Notes under the pieces: model-generated
Database searches by the model: none
The model's input: only the letters and a program-made list of their open reading frames with translations
Told to the model about the DNA's origin: nothing
Part shown: positions 32,213-44,660 of the stretch, one piece after another
How positions within the stretch are numbered: the first letter of the stretch is position 1
How the letters are laid out: each line of letters starts with the position of its first letter
Assembly: GCA_034440635.1 (NCBI GenBank)
Contig: JAOTON010001947.1
Span: 1-64,000 of the forward strand
Direction: 5' to 3'
Length of the DNA stretch: 64,000 bases
DNA from: Lepas anatifera
Taxonomy: Eukaryota; Arthropoda; Thecostraca; Lepadidae
Translations under genes and position numbers: made by a program

Positions 32213-33149
32213 ATGCTTAACAAACTCCTTATGCAACCGCTTATTTTACTCACTTAATGAAACCGGGCGTAAGGTTAAACGTTTCATTTCTAGCAATATG
32301 TGCTGCTTCTGCGGTTCTGTTATCTTTGTTTTTACAAACGGGTATAATTTTGGCTCTATCCCAGTTCGGTAAATGATTAGTTTTTATGGAATGTACGACA
32401 AATGCACTGAGTTCTGAAGTGTTTGAAGGTCTCTTTTATGCTATTTTTATCTTCTTTTTAAACTCCGTCTAGTTTCACCTATGTATGATTTCGTACACGA
32501 CCTGCACGGTACCTGGTAGATTAAACTTTTTCCTTCTGGGTTATCTTAATTTGCCTTTTCCGCTTGAATGGTCCCAACTGTTTACCGAACAATATGCTAC
32601 TTTGCATCCCGTTCATTCAAGTTTGTTTGCAATAATTTCAGCTGGATTCGAGGAGTGTATCGTATTTCCTTCTCTTTACTGACTTTTTGCGGATCGTTTT
32701 GGTATATCTAGAGCTTTTTTCTTGTGGATCAGAAACTCTTGGACATTTCAGCTTCGTGAATGATTCCATAACGTGTTCTCTCTTTTTGCAGATATTTTTC
32801 ACTTTACAAAGTAAAGTCAGAAATAGTCATCAAAAATAATGATCAAAATGCGAGCATACATGGTTTTAAGATGCCTCTAGCGTCATTCAAGCAGTCCAGC
32901 GACATGCAAATTCCTTGAATTGCATGTCGCTTCGCTGAATGTACTCATCAACGTCCTGAACCTCCTATCGGTTGAAAAAGGCTCTGGTCACCATCAACTC
33001 CTTCAGGCCCCTCGTAAAACTCGGCTTCTTGATGCTCAATGTAGTTGCACCTGATTAAAAAATATAGCTGCCAATCCTATATCCTCTGAAATTAGTACAT
33101 CCTGGATTGCGAATGTTCGGAAATGATTCAGTTATTCCGCAATTCGAAG
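32213..33149. other. Gene-free AT-rich stretch
   Basis: No recognisable frame. A short inverted pair GCGACATGCAAATTC/GAATTGCATGTCGC lies at about 32899-32932. Confidence 0.4.
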
Positions 33150-33300
33150 CAGACCTGTTGATGACTCAATTTCCTTGAGTTGACTTGACTGCCTCACAGC
33201 TAAGCGGCTGACTTTGACTCGACTCACCGCATTGTACTGCTGAGTCGACTATGACTCGACCCAAATCCAGAAGTGAGCGGACTCCGACTCCCTGTCAGAA
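33150..33300. repeat. GAGTCA/GACTCG degenerate repeat, copy 3
   Basis: TTGACTTGACTGCC, TTTGACTCGACTCACC and GAGTCGACTATGACTCGACC lie close together. Confidence 0.6.
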
Positions 33301-34119
33301 TGATGTCAAAGTATATGCACACTAACTACACATTTTCTACAATAATATGCAAATTGTCATGCATTTCTTCATGACACAAGCTTTTTGTCTGTTAGGAATG
33401 AAGAAAGATGATAATTGCTTGCAGATGAGTGACATTAGCCTGAGGACTTCATTTTGAATGCATGTCCATCATGTCTAAAATCATAATTGAAGCAATAAGC
33501 GGAGTTTCAGGTGCAAAAACGGAAATCAATATTTTACACATATGAAATTTAAAATGGCAGCTCCTGTTCCAGTATATTCTGAATAATCCTGCGACGATTT
33601 TAGATTAGTAACCCACTCTACAAAACACACCTCAAAAACACAAAACAATAAACTCCGAAAAATATTTAGGCAGTCACCTTTCGAAAGGAGTACAACTCCA
33701 AGGCGACCAAGCTCAGATCTGATTCAGCAAACCAGCTGCTGCGTTTTTTATATCTGACGAGTTTAATTTCTTCATATGTGTTAAAAAAACAAGGGATTAG
33801 CAGTAATACTCGCAAAATTTCCGTTACAAAGCAGGGTGGCAAGGATGCACCAGACGGCGCGTTGAAGACAAAAGGAACCTCGGATGGGATAAAAGCTGAC
33901 AATGCATGGTAATTTTTTGAAAAGTCATGCGACTTAAAAGACGTAGGAAGAACTACTCGCTTATTACCCCCAGGCTGATGTAATGAAATCTTGCCCTCAG
34001 GGTACCGAAGCCTAAATCAACTAATGTTTTTGTTCGCGGCATGACGGTGACTAGCGTGGCGCACACCGGTATAGTGAGTGATTATCAATAATATTAATCA
34101 TCCTATTTTTCAACAGAGG
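33301..34119. other. Gene-free stretch
   Basis: No recognisable frame or repeat. Confidence 0.4.
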
Positions 34120-34732
34120 CACTGGCGGACGCAGAGGGGGGGGTCAAGGCGCCATGGCCCTCCAAAATGGCGAAGTTTTTGGCCGATTTTCTTAAAAACA
34201 CTGTCTTAACGATTTCTCCGAGTTGCCCTGCCCTAAATCGGCGTTCCTGCGTCCACCCCTGAACAGAGGCGGATGTTTTTGCGAGGTTTGTTTAAAGCTG
34301 TTTTGTCAGTTTCACAGCTTGAAATTATTTAGTCAATGCCAGAGCAGGGCTGAGTTTTATTTTTCGTGTACAGGCATTACAGCCATTTATACCTCTCAGG
34401 GCATGTCCTCAAAACATGGCAGATAGCACTTTGAATTAAGCAGTTGAAGCTTTTAGTTATGCGTTTTGACCCGTTGCAGGGCCTAAGTGCAAAATTAGAT
34501 TTTTGGTACACTCTATCTGGCGCTTATATTACTTGGTTGCTCGGTGTTTTCAGTCGACCGAAGTAAGAAAGTAGAAAATAAAAGATATGGTTTCCAAAGA
34601 GTGAATTATGTCATGAGCTTAGGATTTTGTATGGTGTTCACCCTCAAAGTTGAGAAGTCTGGCTTTGGATTAAATCACAACTTTAGCCGTATGATCATTA
34701 CTGATAAAATTAAACTCACAATAATTAACAAA

Positions 34733-35098
34733 TACAGTGGCGGATCTAGCCGGCCGTTTGGGGGGGGCAAGCCAAAGTTGAAAAGCAAAAAAAGAATAAG
34801 TGGTGAAAGTTATTGCCACAATTTAACTAGAAAATAGATTTTCGGGAAGCAGAAAAAACCTCACCGGCTGAAAGCTGTGCCCACAACATTTATCCTATCC
34901 AAGGCCCAATTTTTACACTAAAGTTCACTGGTTCTGCTTGAAGTTGAGAGTTGAAGCAACAAAACCTTGCTCATAAACTAAAAATGAGGCCGGGCAAAAA
35001 CCAGGTCGACAGCTTTTAGGGGCAAAAACATAGTTTGGCCCCGAGCTTTCCGTTGGGGAGGGGGCGAATACCTTTTATGCCCCCCTTGGATCCGCGCC
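34733..35098. repeat. GTGGCGGATC-type repeat
   Basis: It starts AGTGGCGGATCTAGCCGG and ends CTTGGATCCGCGCCTG, an inverted terminal pair. The interior (GGGGGGGCAAGCCAAAGTTG, AAAACCTTGCT, GGGCAAAAAC) is shared with the foldback arms at about 35820-36160 and with 57045-57500. A shorter relative lies at about 34120-34262. It is non-coding. Confidence 0.6.
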
Positions 35099-36144
35099 TG
35101 AACAAGTAAGTGTGCTTTTGAAACTGGATGTTTTGCATGCCTCATTAGGGTGTCCCAAAATTAACAAAGTTTTAAAAGTTGGTGTTTACCTTTCTTTCTC
35201 CCGTTAAGTGTGACCTGAAACGAAACTGTGCAAAAAATCAGGTATTTAAATTAATATTTGACCCCAGCGCAAATCGCTTGAAGTTTTACTCATAGCTCCC
35301 TATAGAGACTGCAACGCTTGAACACGAACTATTTCGGTATTTCCATCGTAATGCAGGACTACAGCGTAGTGTGTCTTATATTTTCTTCTCTTTTTGGCTA
35401 TGTTTTGTAAGAACTATCTTTTATCTATTGTTTACATGGCATTCCGACTTATTTCCACTACAATTAGGTACTTCACGTTCTTTGTTTTACATAGAACCAT
35501 ATTGTGTTGTAAGGTACACAACCCTGATCTGAATATCTGGTTGTTTTTCCTTGTATGGTCAGGCAAAACACTGTTTTATAATATTATTATTGATCCCTAG
35601 ACTAGAAAGACACAGTTTCAAGACACATACACGCTATTCAATATGGAACAAAAGTTCATTGCTACATATAAACATCCTTCTGGAGGGTACCTGGCCAGAG
35701 GTGTACGCCAGAACTGATTTCCTAGTGTCGGGAAACGGCTGGTGGCAATGCTCTACAACTTGCAGTAGGTGCTGTTGGCCAGTGGTGGTTGGGGGGGAAT
35801 ACATTCCCCCAAAACAGAAAATCTAGGGGCAATACTATGTTTGCACCCCTCCCCAAAGCTGTCGACCTCGTTTATGCCCGGACTCATTTTTAGTCTACAA
35901 GCAAGGTTTTGGTGCTTCAACTCTCAACCTTTAAACCCAGCCACCCAACTTCAGAGCAAAAATTAAGCCCTGGATAGCAAAACAAACAACTTGTGGCTAC
36001 AGCTTTGACCCGGCGACATTTTTTTATTCTGCTTATCGACTCTTCAGCTTACCCCCACAGCTTACCGCTTAGTTAAATTGTGGTATGCTATCACCGCGTG
36101 ACGTTTTTTTCTCATCGACTTTGGCTTGTCCCCAAACCTGCCGG

Positions 36145-36396
36145 CTAAATCCGCCACTGCTGTCGGCTCTCCTCATTCTTAGTAAGGCAACCGATATAGT
36201 AATTTATCAGCCTAGCCCCTCTCTCTGCTGGGTTGTTCGCCAACTGCAGGTTTCGTATGAAGGCCTCCAGCCTATCGTAACCTGGGATACCGTCCCATGG
36301 CGGGCACTCAGCCAGAAATGACGTGTCAACCGACAGACTCTCAGACATGAGATGGGACTGCGCGCCCACAAACTTACCCAGCGTCAGATCCTCCAT
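36145..36396 (-). pseudogene. Transposon protein fragment, left arm of foldback
   Basis: The frame encodes SLSVDTSFLAECPPWDG, then LQLANNPAERGARLINYYIG and a TKNEES segment. A pattern AERG-x-x-LI...TK-x-EE is familiar from large unclassified transposon-like proteins of invertebrates, but I cannot name the family. It lacks any catalytic domain. Confidence 0.4.
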
Positions 36397-36399
36397 GCC

Positions 36400-36686
36400 C
36401 TAAAGGGAATGTGGCACCTTCATAACGTGATTTTAACTGAGATAGCCAAGTTGTAAAGCAAGTCGGAAAACCCGGTACTGCCACCCGGTGTTGGACGCTG
36501 TTGTATCAAAGGAAATCACCTGGACATTGTCCTTGAGGGGTACATTTCCGGTAGTTTTTAGCTTTTCTCAACGGAAATTTTGAGTTTCAGGACAAATGAT
36601 ATATTGAGTACCGGGTTTTCCCACTTGCTTTACAACTTAGCTATCTCAGTTAAAATCATGTTATGAAGGTGGCACATTCCCTTTAA
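36400..36686. mobile_element. TTAA-flanked MITE, copy B, at the palindrome centre
   Basis: The ends AGGGAATGTGGCACC and their complement are flanked by CTAA (a mutated TTAA) and TTAA. The outside sequence is CATGCC on the left and GGCATG on the right, so the empty site would be a perfect palindrome with TTAA at its middle. This copy is shorter (279 bp) and both of its ends derive from the same end of the family (TTCATAACGTGATTTTAACT). Confidence 0.88.
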
Positions 36687-36714
36687 GGCATGAAGGATCT
36701 GTCGCTGGATAAGT

Positions 36715-36942
36715 TTGTGGGCGCGCAGTCCCATTCCATGTTTGAAAAGCCTGTCGGTTGACACGTCATTTCTGGCTGAGTGCCCGCCATGGGACGGTAT
36801 CCCAGGTTACGATAGGCTGGAGGCCTTCATACGAAACCTGCAGTTGGCGAACAACCCAGCAGAGAGAGGGGCTAGGCTGATAAATTACTATATCGGCTGC
36901 CTTACTAAGAATGAGGAGAGCCGACAGCAGTGGCGGATTTAG
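36715..36942 (+). pseudogene. Transposon protein fragment, right arm of foldback
   Basis: It encodes the same peptide as the left-arm fragment from SLSVDTSFLAECPPWDG to the stop, on the opposite strand. The N-terminal residues differ because of small changes near the arm's inner end. Confidence 0.4.
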
Positions 36943-38124
36943 CCGGCAGGTTTGGGGACAAGCCAAAGTCGATGAGGAAAAAACTTCACGCGGTGATAGC
37001 ATACCACAATTTAACCAAACGGTAAGCTGTGGGGGTAAGCTGAAGAGTCGATAAGCAGAATAAAAACGTCGCCGGGTCAAAGTTGTAGCCACAAGATGCT
37101 TGTTTTGCTATCCAGGGCTTAATTTTTTCACTGAAGTTGGGTGGCTGTGTTTAAAGTTGAGAGTTCAAGCACCAAAACCTTGCTTGTAGACTAAAAATGA
37201 GTCCGGGCAAAAACGAGGCCGACAGCTTTGGGGAGGGGGGGGTGCAACCATAGTATTGCCCCTAGATTTTCTGTTTTGGGGGAATGTATTTCCCCCCCAA
37301 CCACCACTCGCCAGCAGCACCTACTGCAAGTTGTAGAGCATTGCCACAAGCCGTTTCCCGACACTAGGAAATCAGTTCTGGCGTACACCTCTGGCCAGAG
37401 GCCCTCCAGAAGGATGTTTATATGTAGCAATGGACTTTTGTTCCATATTGAATAACGTGTATATGTCTTGAAACTGTGTCTTTCTAGTCTAAGGATCAAT
37501 GATAATGTTTATAAAACAGTGTTTTGCCTGACCATATAAGGAAAACAACCAGTTATTCGGATCAGGGTTGTGTACCTTATAACACAATATGGTTCTATGT
37601 AAAACGAAGAACGTGAAGTTCCTAATTGTAGTGGAAATAAGTCGGAATGCCATGTAAACAATAGATAAAAGATAATTCTTACAAAACATAGCCAAAAAGA
37701 GAAGAAAATATAAGACACACTAAGCTGTAGTCCCGCATTACGATGGAGATACCGAAATACTTCGTGTTCAAGCGTTGCAGTCTCCATAGGGAGCTATGGG
37801 TAAAACTTCAAGTGATTTGCGCTGGGGTCGAATATTAATTCAAATGCCTGATTTTTTGCACAATTTCGTTTCAGGTCACACTCAACGGGAAAAAGAAAGG
37901 TAAACACCAACTTTAAAAACTTTGTTAATTTTGGGACACCCTAATGCCTCATGTTTGTTTAATGACTGCTCCTGGCATAGGTCTAGGTGTAGTGTAAAAA
38001 TGAAAATGGTAAATTACCTATTATCGCCAAATAACAATATGAAATCCTTCAAAATGATTAGTTCTCAAATTTTCTAAAATATCAGCAACGTGAGCACATA
38101 TGCTAAGAAAATAGAGTGTAGAGT

Positions 38125-38410
38125 CGACAAGGTGTACACTGGCCTGTCTCCTCGAAACCTGGATGGGGAATATACTAAGATTGTATATTCGGGCACAGCC
38201 CTTCATCAGAATCATGTAGATAATATCACAAAATTCTCAGTCACAGTGTAAGCAGACCTCAAATGAATTCGAGTTCAAGGTCTGGTTACACTATGACTGA
38301 GAATTTGTGATATTATCTATATGATTCTGATGAAGAGCTGTGCCCGAATATATAATCTTAGTATATTTTACATCCATGATTCGAGGAGACAGGCCTACAC
38401 CTTCTTGTCT
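38125..38410. repeat. About 120-bp-arm inverted repeat
   Basis: 38141-38259 is repeated in reverse at 38277-38396 with a few mismatches. Shared words include TTCGGGCACAGC, CTTCATCAGAATCAT and GATAATATCACAAA. The central spacer is about 17 bp. GTGCCCGAATATATAA returns once more at about 39085. Confidence 0.8.
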
Positions 38411-38479
38411 AGATCTACAGGTCTACATCTTGTCTGCTTATTATCATGCTATTTACCGCAGCACTGCAAAACCTATCAA

Positions 38480-38665
38480 TGAGTGTTGAGTCGACTCAAC
38501 TCTGACTCACTGCTTGGAGGCTGACTCCGATTCTGACTCGACTCAACTGGTCAAGCAATCCAGTCGACTTTAGCTGAACCAAATTTAGGAGCGAGTCGAC
38601 TCAGTTTTGACTCAAGCAAAACTTGATTCGACTCTGACTCTGAGTCGCGACTTAGCAAGTCTGGT
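38480..38665. repeat. GAGTCA/GACTCG degenerate repeat, copy 4
   Basis: GAGTCGACTCAACTCTGACT, TCTGACTCGACTCAACTGG and GAGCGAGTCGACTCAGTTTT lie in one block. Confidence 0.65.
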
Positions 38666-40559
38666 TTTAAGATGACGGAGAACAAGTGAGCGCGTTGTGC
38701 TGGGTGTTGCGAATGCCACCCAGTTTTCTGCGCTCTATTTATGGTTTTCCAGTAGGAGAGATCTCTCACCTTGACGGCAATCAATATGAGTCAGTTTGGG
38801 TGCCAGGACTGAAATCGAGCCGCGGTGCAGTCGGGGTCCCTTGTCCGACCTGTTGTGGAGGGGTACTGTTTCGGTGTTCGGGAACGAACTGACACGGTGT
38901 TTTTCGGGAGGTAGATAGCGCCCGCTCGGCTAGTTTCCAGGAGTGCTCAGGGCTTTGACGCTGCTTTGACTAAAACACTGTTTAAACGAGGAATTCATGG
39001 TAAAATTTGCTCAGCCGAGACGAAATGGCGATTGATGTGGCTAACGGTGAAACATAACGGCTGTGAAACAAAAAACAGGGGTGTGCCCGAATATATAAAC
39101 ACTGACTGCCCCTAACCATCCATGCCGGATTGGAGGAGATAAGCCAAAGAACATTTTATCGGCCCGAAAACGTAATCATCGTACGCACAACAATTCTTTG
39201 CACGCGGAGTCGAAGGGGTAAAATCCGTCCAACCCTATATTCGGTAAAAATGACTGAAAATGGAAGCCTGCAGTTCTTCACAAGTTCTCTACACAAGCCA
39301 ATGTCACTAATATTGGTCATGGACTTTTAAAGCTGGTTCCTTTTCATAAAAAAACATTTTTTTCCAAAGTCGTAGATCACTATTTTGCCTAGCAGATGGT
39401 CAGGCAGACCATAAGCGTTGCCACCGCCGAGAAGTGCGGGGCCATCCAGTTTCAAACCTGCTGCTGACAGGAAACTTTCACTGCTAGAACTAAAAACCCA
39501 TTGGATGGGGGACCCATTGTCGGTTTTCCGCACCATCTACTTGCGAAATTTGCTGGTTCCTTCCCAATTTGGCTGAAATTGTGAATGGTTTTACGAAAAG
39601 TGAGGCTCAAGGGTAACATTCTGATAGCCTTGAGCCTCCCCTGGCCCCTCCTTTTTCGACGCATATGAGCCATACTACCCAATGCGACGAACCCTACAGC
39701 CTCTCGCAGTACTAAATAGTGGCTTGCATGCGTATCGATACTGCGTCATCAAGACTGCTTAGACCGGGCACATATGGCTTCTGAGATCAGAGGAAGAGAG
39801 ACCCCCACCCCGCACTGTGCCTTATTCTGGGGACCCATGCAAGGTGCACGTTGGCTTATGGGTGTCTATGTTCAATTAACACAGAATTTTCAGATCTGAT
39901 GAGGCCATTACGTGGTCACCTCGGCTCGACTTGATACCTATCCAAAGCCCTGCGGCATGAGTTTAGGTGATTTCACTCTTATCTCACTCGAGGTGACGCT
40001 GTTTTGACTCATGTGGATGTCTGGCAGGATGCTGCAAATATGATTTGATTGAATTTTTAAACATTCTCGTAGCCTTGAGTGTAACCGTTTACTTTACTTT
40101 GACAACTTAAAGGAACGCTTGAGTGTGCAACCCCCATGCCAAGACGGGTTGAAGAATGCCTTGCCTGCAGGCTGCACTGAGCCAGTTAGGGCACAGCACA
40201 TTTCGGGCAGTGACAGTCGACCAATTCTCCCGCACCATCTGTCTCAGAACTGCTTCGGACATGTGTATTCTACTCCCGCGAATTTTGTATATTTGTTTCC
40301 TGTCATTGCTCAATTATAAGTAACTAGACATGTTCAAGAATTCCTCGTTTTACTCCTATTACTCGTATTACTTATTCGGAGCCTTCAACGTCCCTGACTT
40401 TTGTGTTGCGCCTCTCCGTAAATTAACAAGTTTCACTTTTTTCGTCACACTAGGTGGAGCCTGCCAGTGAGGTCGGGAGAAGCATCGCCCATATTCCCCT
40501 GTGTTCTCAGTGCGCCTGCGCCATTCATCAAAAAAGGTGAAAGGGGTGTCACGCAGCAG
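38666..40559. other. Gene-free stretch
   Basis: No domain-bearing frame on either strand and no strong repeat. Confidence 0.4.
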
Positions 40560-41110
40560 CGTATTTGAAGTGCGCCAGCTGGTGATTTAGAGCAGTGGCG
40601 GCGGCGCGCTGGTCCGTCGCTTCCGTGCCGATCGCGGGGTCCGGAGCAGAGGCGACTGTCCCTGAGGCACGGAGGCCACCGGAGCGGGCCGGCGCCGCGT
40701 CCTGACAGTGACGGACGCTCTGGAGGCGACGTCGCAGCGGCCGCCACACGGGGTATCTTCAGGGTTGGCGGCAGTCGTCACAGCGCGTCCGATCCTCATC
40801 GGAGGACTGCGGGGACCGATGAGAGGGGCGACAGGGCTGCTGAACTGTGTCGAGCACAGCCGACTGAGGAGTCGACGGTTACGTTCCAGTGCCAACGTAC
40901 TGGAAGCCCCCCCGCTCGCCGCCCGCTGAGCCCTGCTCTGCGGCGGACGAATGCTCTGCGTTTTAGTAGAACTCAGAGGTGGCCGCTCGTGACCGCCCCC
41001 GTCGGTGCCTTGGACACAGAAAGCCATTCACACCGGTGCAGATAGGAGCGCCTGCGTCTCTGCTGTCACTCTGACTACTCGCGGGAGATGTCTGCGGTCA
41101 CGGGTGGCGT
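40560..41110. promoter_or_regulatory. CpG-rich patch, possible promoter or exon
   Basis: CG dinucleotides are dense throughout. Both strands are open for 70-146 codons, as expected in GC-rich DNA, with no recognisable domain. TGCGCCTGCGCC, an NRF-1-like word, lies just before it at about 40508. It may be the 5' end of a gene outside my recognition. Confidence 0.3.
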
Positions 41111-41359
41111 GAGGGCAGGTTCGCCCGTCTACCTTTGATCGGTGACTGGCAGTCCTTGAAGGGGACAGGCACCCCGCTGTGTATGATGGGCATGTAAATC
41201 GTCGACAAAAGAGAGCCGAGAATTTGGACGGTGGCCTGAATAAAAAGCCTCCCATGGAGGCCATCGGAGATGTAACGCCACATCAAATACAGTGAGAATT
41301 CAGTAAATACCTATTCGGTACGACTCGATTTCAGTTTGTGCGCGACACCAAGGCCACCC

Positions 41360-41505
41360 AAGGTTTCTTTTCGACCCAGGGTGTCCTGGATAGGTTAGCG
41401 CTGGCACAGCAATGCAAGACTTTTACAAAGCCTATGGGAGAGCTGAAATTCAGGGGCGTCCTGACCCCCGATCCCTGCGGGATCTGCACCCATGCGTGGC
41501 ACGTT
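41360..41505. repeat. Dispersed repeat shared with 44490-44660
   Basis: Words in the order CCCAGGGTGTCCTGGATAGG, AGCGCTGGCACAGCAATGC and AAGCCTATGGGAGA recur in reverse order on the other strand at about 44490-44660. It is non-coding. Confidence 0.6.
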
Positions 41506-41897
41506 CCGAGAGTTTTATATCGGAACATAGGTGTGGTATTATTCCTACAGCCCCCACCCCGCTCAGTGGAAAATGATTATCAGTGCGCGTGACAAGTCGG
41601 CGAGTGCGCAGGATACCCAAGCATTTGTACCCTGCGGGAATGTCGAATTCGTGACAGCGTTCATGTTCAGGACTTCAGGAGAATGCGGTGGCATTGCTGT
41701 AATCCAAAAATATGTCGTGTTGCCGGGAATCGGTAATGTCAAGCTGCGTGCTTCCTATTACAACGCGACTCGCTAACTCCATCATAAGTACACTGGTGCG
41801 TGTAGTCATGTGGTGACGGTGTCTCCTCTCCACTCACAGTCGCCAGGCGCGGCAGGGCGTTTACTGCGGTGACTGCCCTGACCTTTGACCCGGGAGC

Positions 41898-41960
41898 ACG
41901 CGGTGTTACTCGGTAGAGACGCGGTGTTACTCGGTAGAGACGCGGCGTTACTCGGTAGAG
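41898..41960 (+). repeat. 21-bp tandem repeat, three copies
   Basis: ACGCGGTGTTACTCGGTAGA plus one base starts at 41898, 41919 and 41940, with one change in the third copy (CGGCGTTAC). Confidence 0.85.
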
Positions 41961-41969
41961 GTGGTCTAA

Positions 41970-44480
41970 CTTGGTGTCTGGCTTCAGCGGAGTAAACTAC
42001 GTAGGATTACTTTGCAGAGCTGTGGGCAGATGATTGTGGCATGGGAAAACATGGTTTATACCAATGCAGTAAATTGTTTATATTTAGATATCGGTTTAAA
42101 AGCTGAAGCATTAGCTGGAGTGTGCATGAAGGTAAATTTGAAATCGAGTAGGAATCATCACGCCGTGCGGTGCACTATGACTCGGAACTGCGGAGGATGT
42201 AGTTGGGTTTAGTTCATGTTGAATTGCCACATGCGTCTTTGGCTCAAAGCAAACCATAAATTCTAGTGAAGAATTAATTGCTCGTCTTCTAGTTTGGAGT
42301 GCAATTCGAATATCGCCTCAGAGTCTAAATCCTCGAAACCTCCTATGATTAATCGTCAAATATTGCCTTAGATCGTCAAAGAATTAAGACAACCCATGCA
42401 TTGGATCAAATTTTGCATCTATCATGTGTTTGGAACAAATTTAAGGTAAAGGAAGAGAACAAGTTGAAACAGGTGTTCCAGAACTAAAATCGCCCTCTTT
42501 TATCAGTCTCATATTATCACAGCAAAGTGAAAATAATGCATATAAGTGTGTTCTGGAATACCCCCTTGGTACCCTTTCGAAAATTGCAGACGTCTCTGGT
42601 ATTATGGGGATACAGCGGCGCAGCGGAGGCGCGATAGCCTCCATGCCGTGTATTTCGTGTAAAACGCGTGTTTTGTCTTCCCCGTATCACTAAGATACGC
42701 CCGATCCTCCCCGTATAGCTCTGACAGCTGGGTTAAGCCATTGAGTTCAAAGAGGCAAGCTTCGATTATACGGCAGTTTTTTATGGAGGGAACAAATGTC
42801 GAAATTCCAATTAAAGAAAAATGCAAACACAATGGTGGAACGTCCATTAGTGGGCCCAGAACCAATTCTGGAAATAAAGGGGGATAAAAAACTGTAAAAG
42901 GACGGAGAATGAGGAAGGAAAGACACAGACCCCTTAAATAGTCAACACGGGGGGTAGTGATTACACAAACTTTTGTATTCCCCTCCCCTCAATTGGTGTA
43001 TTCGATCATGCTGAATCCGAAAAACGTGCGTTCATCCTTATTAAATGACGTAAACTTCCCTATACACACCCTCGGAAGTATGGCATGCAAAATTTGGCTC
43101 CCCGTAGACAGCTGACCAAGTACAACGGTGTACAACGAGTCATTGTGTGACCCTCGACTCAATCGATGCTTATTAGATTGCTCAATCGATTGCTTATAGA
43201 GACAATCAGAAGTAGATCCAGGGATTCCTATACGACCAAAGTCATCCCAAAGTGACCCAATTTCACCCCTTTTCAGCTGGTTTTTATAGATTTTGGTCTT
43301 TGAAACTACTATAATCTTTCATTATAACGGGACTGCCCCCCCTCCATCACATTTGCTGAAGTTCACCTGTGGAACCAATAGCAGGCATGCTGCTTATGAC
43401 GATATTTATCAATCATTGATCATTGTCGTCTTCGGTGCAATGATACGCTTATAGGCCATAGCGATGACCTTGTTTTTACTCTGATTCTTTGTTGTCGTGA
43501 CCAATCAGCCATAAACGCTGTTAACAATATACCTAGATATAAAACTTATATGCTCAATTATTTTATGTTTCCATTATAAGCCCACGAAATTTGATCTAAG
43601 AGGAAGAAAATCACTCCATTCTATTTTTCAAGACAATTTCAAACAATCCAATTCCATTTTGTTCCTGCAGAAGGATGTTTAGCCACCGGCTCGTGTCAGC
43701 CTCCTGTCTGGGTGCGTCCGTTGGTTGACAGGGTGAACTTGCCTGCAACGCGGCCTAGTCCGCCGCCCGCTACCAGTCGTGCATTGGTCTGGCCGTAATT
43801 GCGCTTACGCAATGGGGTGTTTACAGACACTCGAATTTCAGCTCCGACTTCGGAATAAGGCAAACATTGTTCAGGCATTTTGATGCGGCTTCAGAATCTA
43901 GCAAAACCTTGCAAGATTACTACCAGACATATTAGGCGTAATGTGCGGGATCGTATGATTGATCTAGTTCTTTATCTATTCACGTCTGTCATCAACAGGT
44001 ACTCATGGGTGAAGTTCGATAAATCGGCGATTAGGATGGGTGTAAATATGAAATATTTATACTGCGGACATAAAAACAAGCACAGCCTCTAATCCACTTA
44101 TTGTTAAAATGAAGTCAAGCTCGGCTACAATTTTAATGCACAATCGGTCAACATTCGAATCATACAAGGTAAAATTACAAATCGGCATGAATAAAACGTT
44201 TGTAAGACACCTAACTGGGGACAGTAAAAAGTATAGAAATAGTAAATTCTGGGACTTGGCTCGGGTGTTTTGCATTTTATCACTATTATCCGCGTGCACC
44301 TACCTAAATGCTTCCAGTTCTTGTGATATTTAAGTGCATCGGCAGCGTTTTTAATGGCAGCGTAATCTGTTCAAACTTTACCTCCCCCTCGGTCATCGCC
44401 AGTCCGGTGTCTGTCCTCCCACCGCATGTTACGTCGTGACGCCCCTGGGCCCATTAAGCCTGAAGTCAGGAGCGGCTGGA
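41970..44480. other. Gene-free stretch
   Basis: No gene is supported. A 60-codon minus-strand frame (43878-43696) with a Gly-rich ARLVAGGGLGRVAGKF segment is present but matches nothing I know. Confidence 0.4.
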
Positions 44481-44489
44481 CTCAGCGGT

Positions 44490-44660
44490 GTTATGCTTGC
44501 TTTGCACGCTGAACCATGGGTGAAAATCCCGGGGGATTGGGGGGGTCGGGACCCCCTGGATTTTGGGTCTCCCATAGGCTTTGCATAGGGCTTGTATTGC
44601 CGTGCCAGCGTTAACCCATCCAGGACCCCCTGGATCGATAAGAGATCTCCAGCCATGCGC
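44490..44660. repeat. Dispersed repeat, inverted relative of 41360-41505
   Basis: It contains CCCATAGGCTTTGCATAGGG, TGCCGTGCCAGCGTTAACC and CCAGGACCCCCTGGATCG, plus a short palindrome GGGACCCCCTGG. Confidence 0.6.

Larger units (their letters stand above)
35144..37945. mobile_element. 2.8-kb foldback element (near-perfect palindrome)
   Basis: The left arm 35144-36399 is repeated in reverse at 36687-37945, each about 1.26 kb with only scattered mismatches. The outer ends read ATTAGGGTGTCCCAAAATTA, similar to TA-flanked Tc1/mariner-type ends. The centre is occupied by a MITE (36400-36686). The arms carry a short shared protein fragment but no transposase. A long inverted repeat is prone to cruciform formation and deletion, so this copy is probably young. 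Confidence 0.88.

Noticed and set aside
40587..41027. 146-codon minus-strand frame as a gene
   Set aside because: The region is CpG-rich and open in several frames; the peptide is low-complexity Arg/Ser/Pro with no domain.
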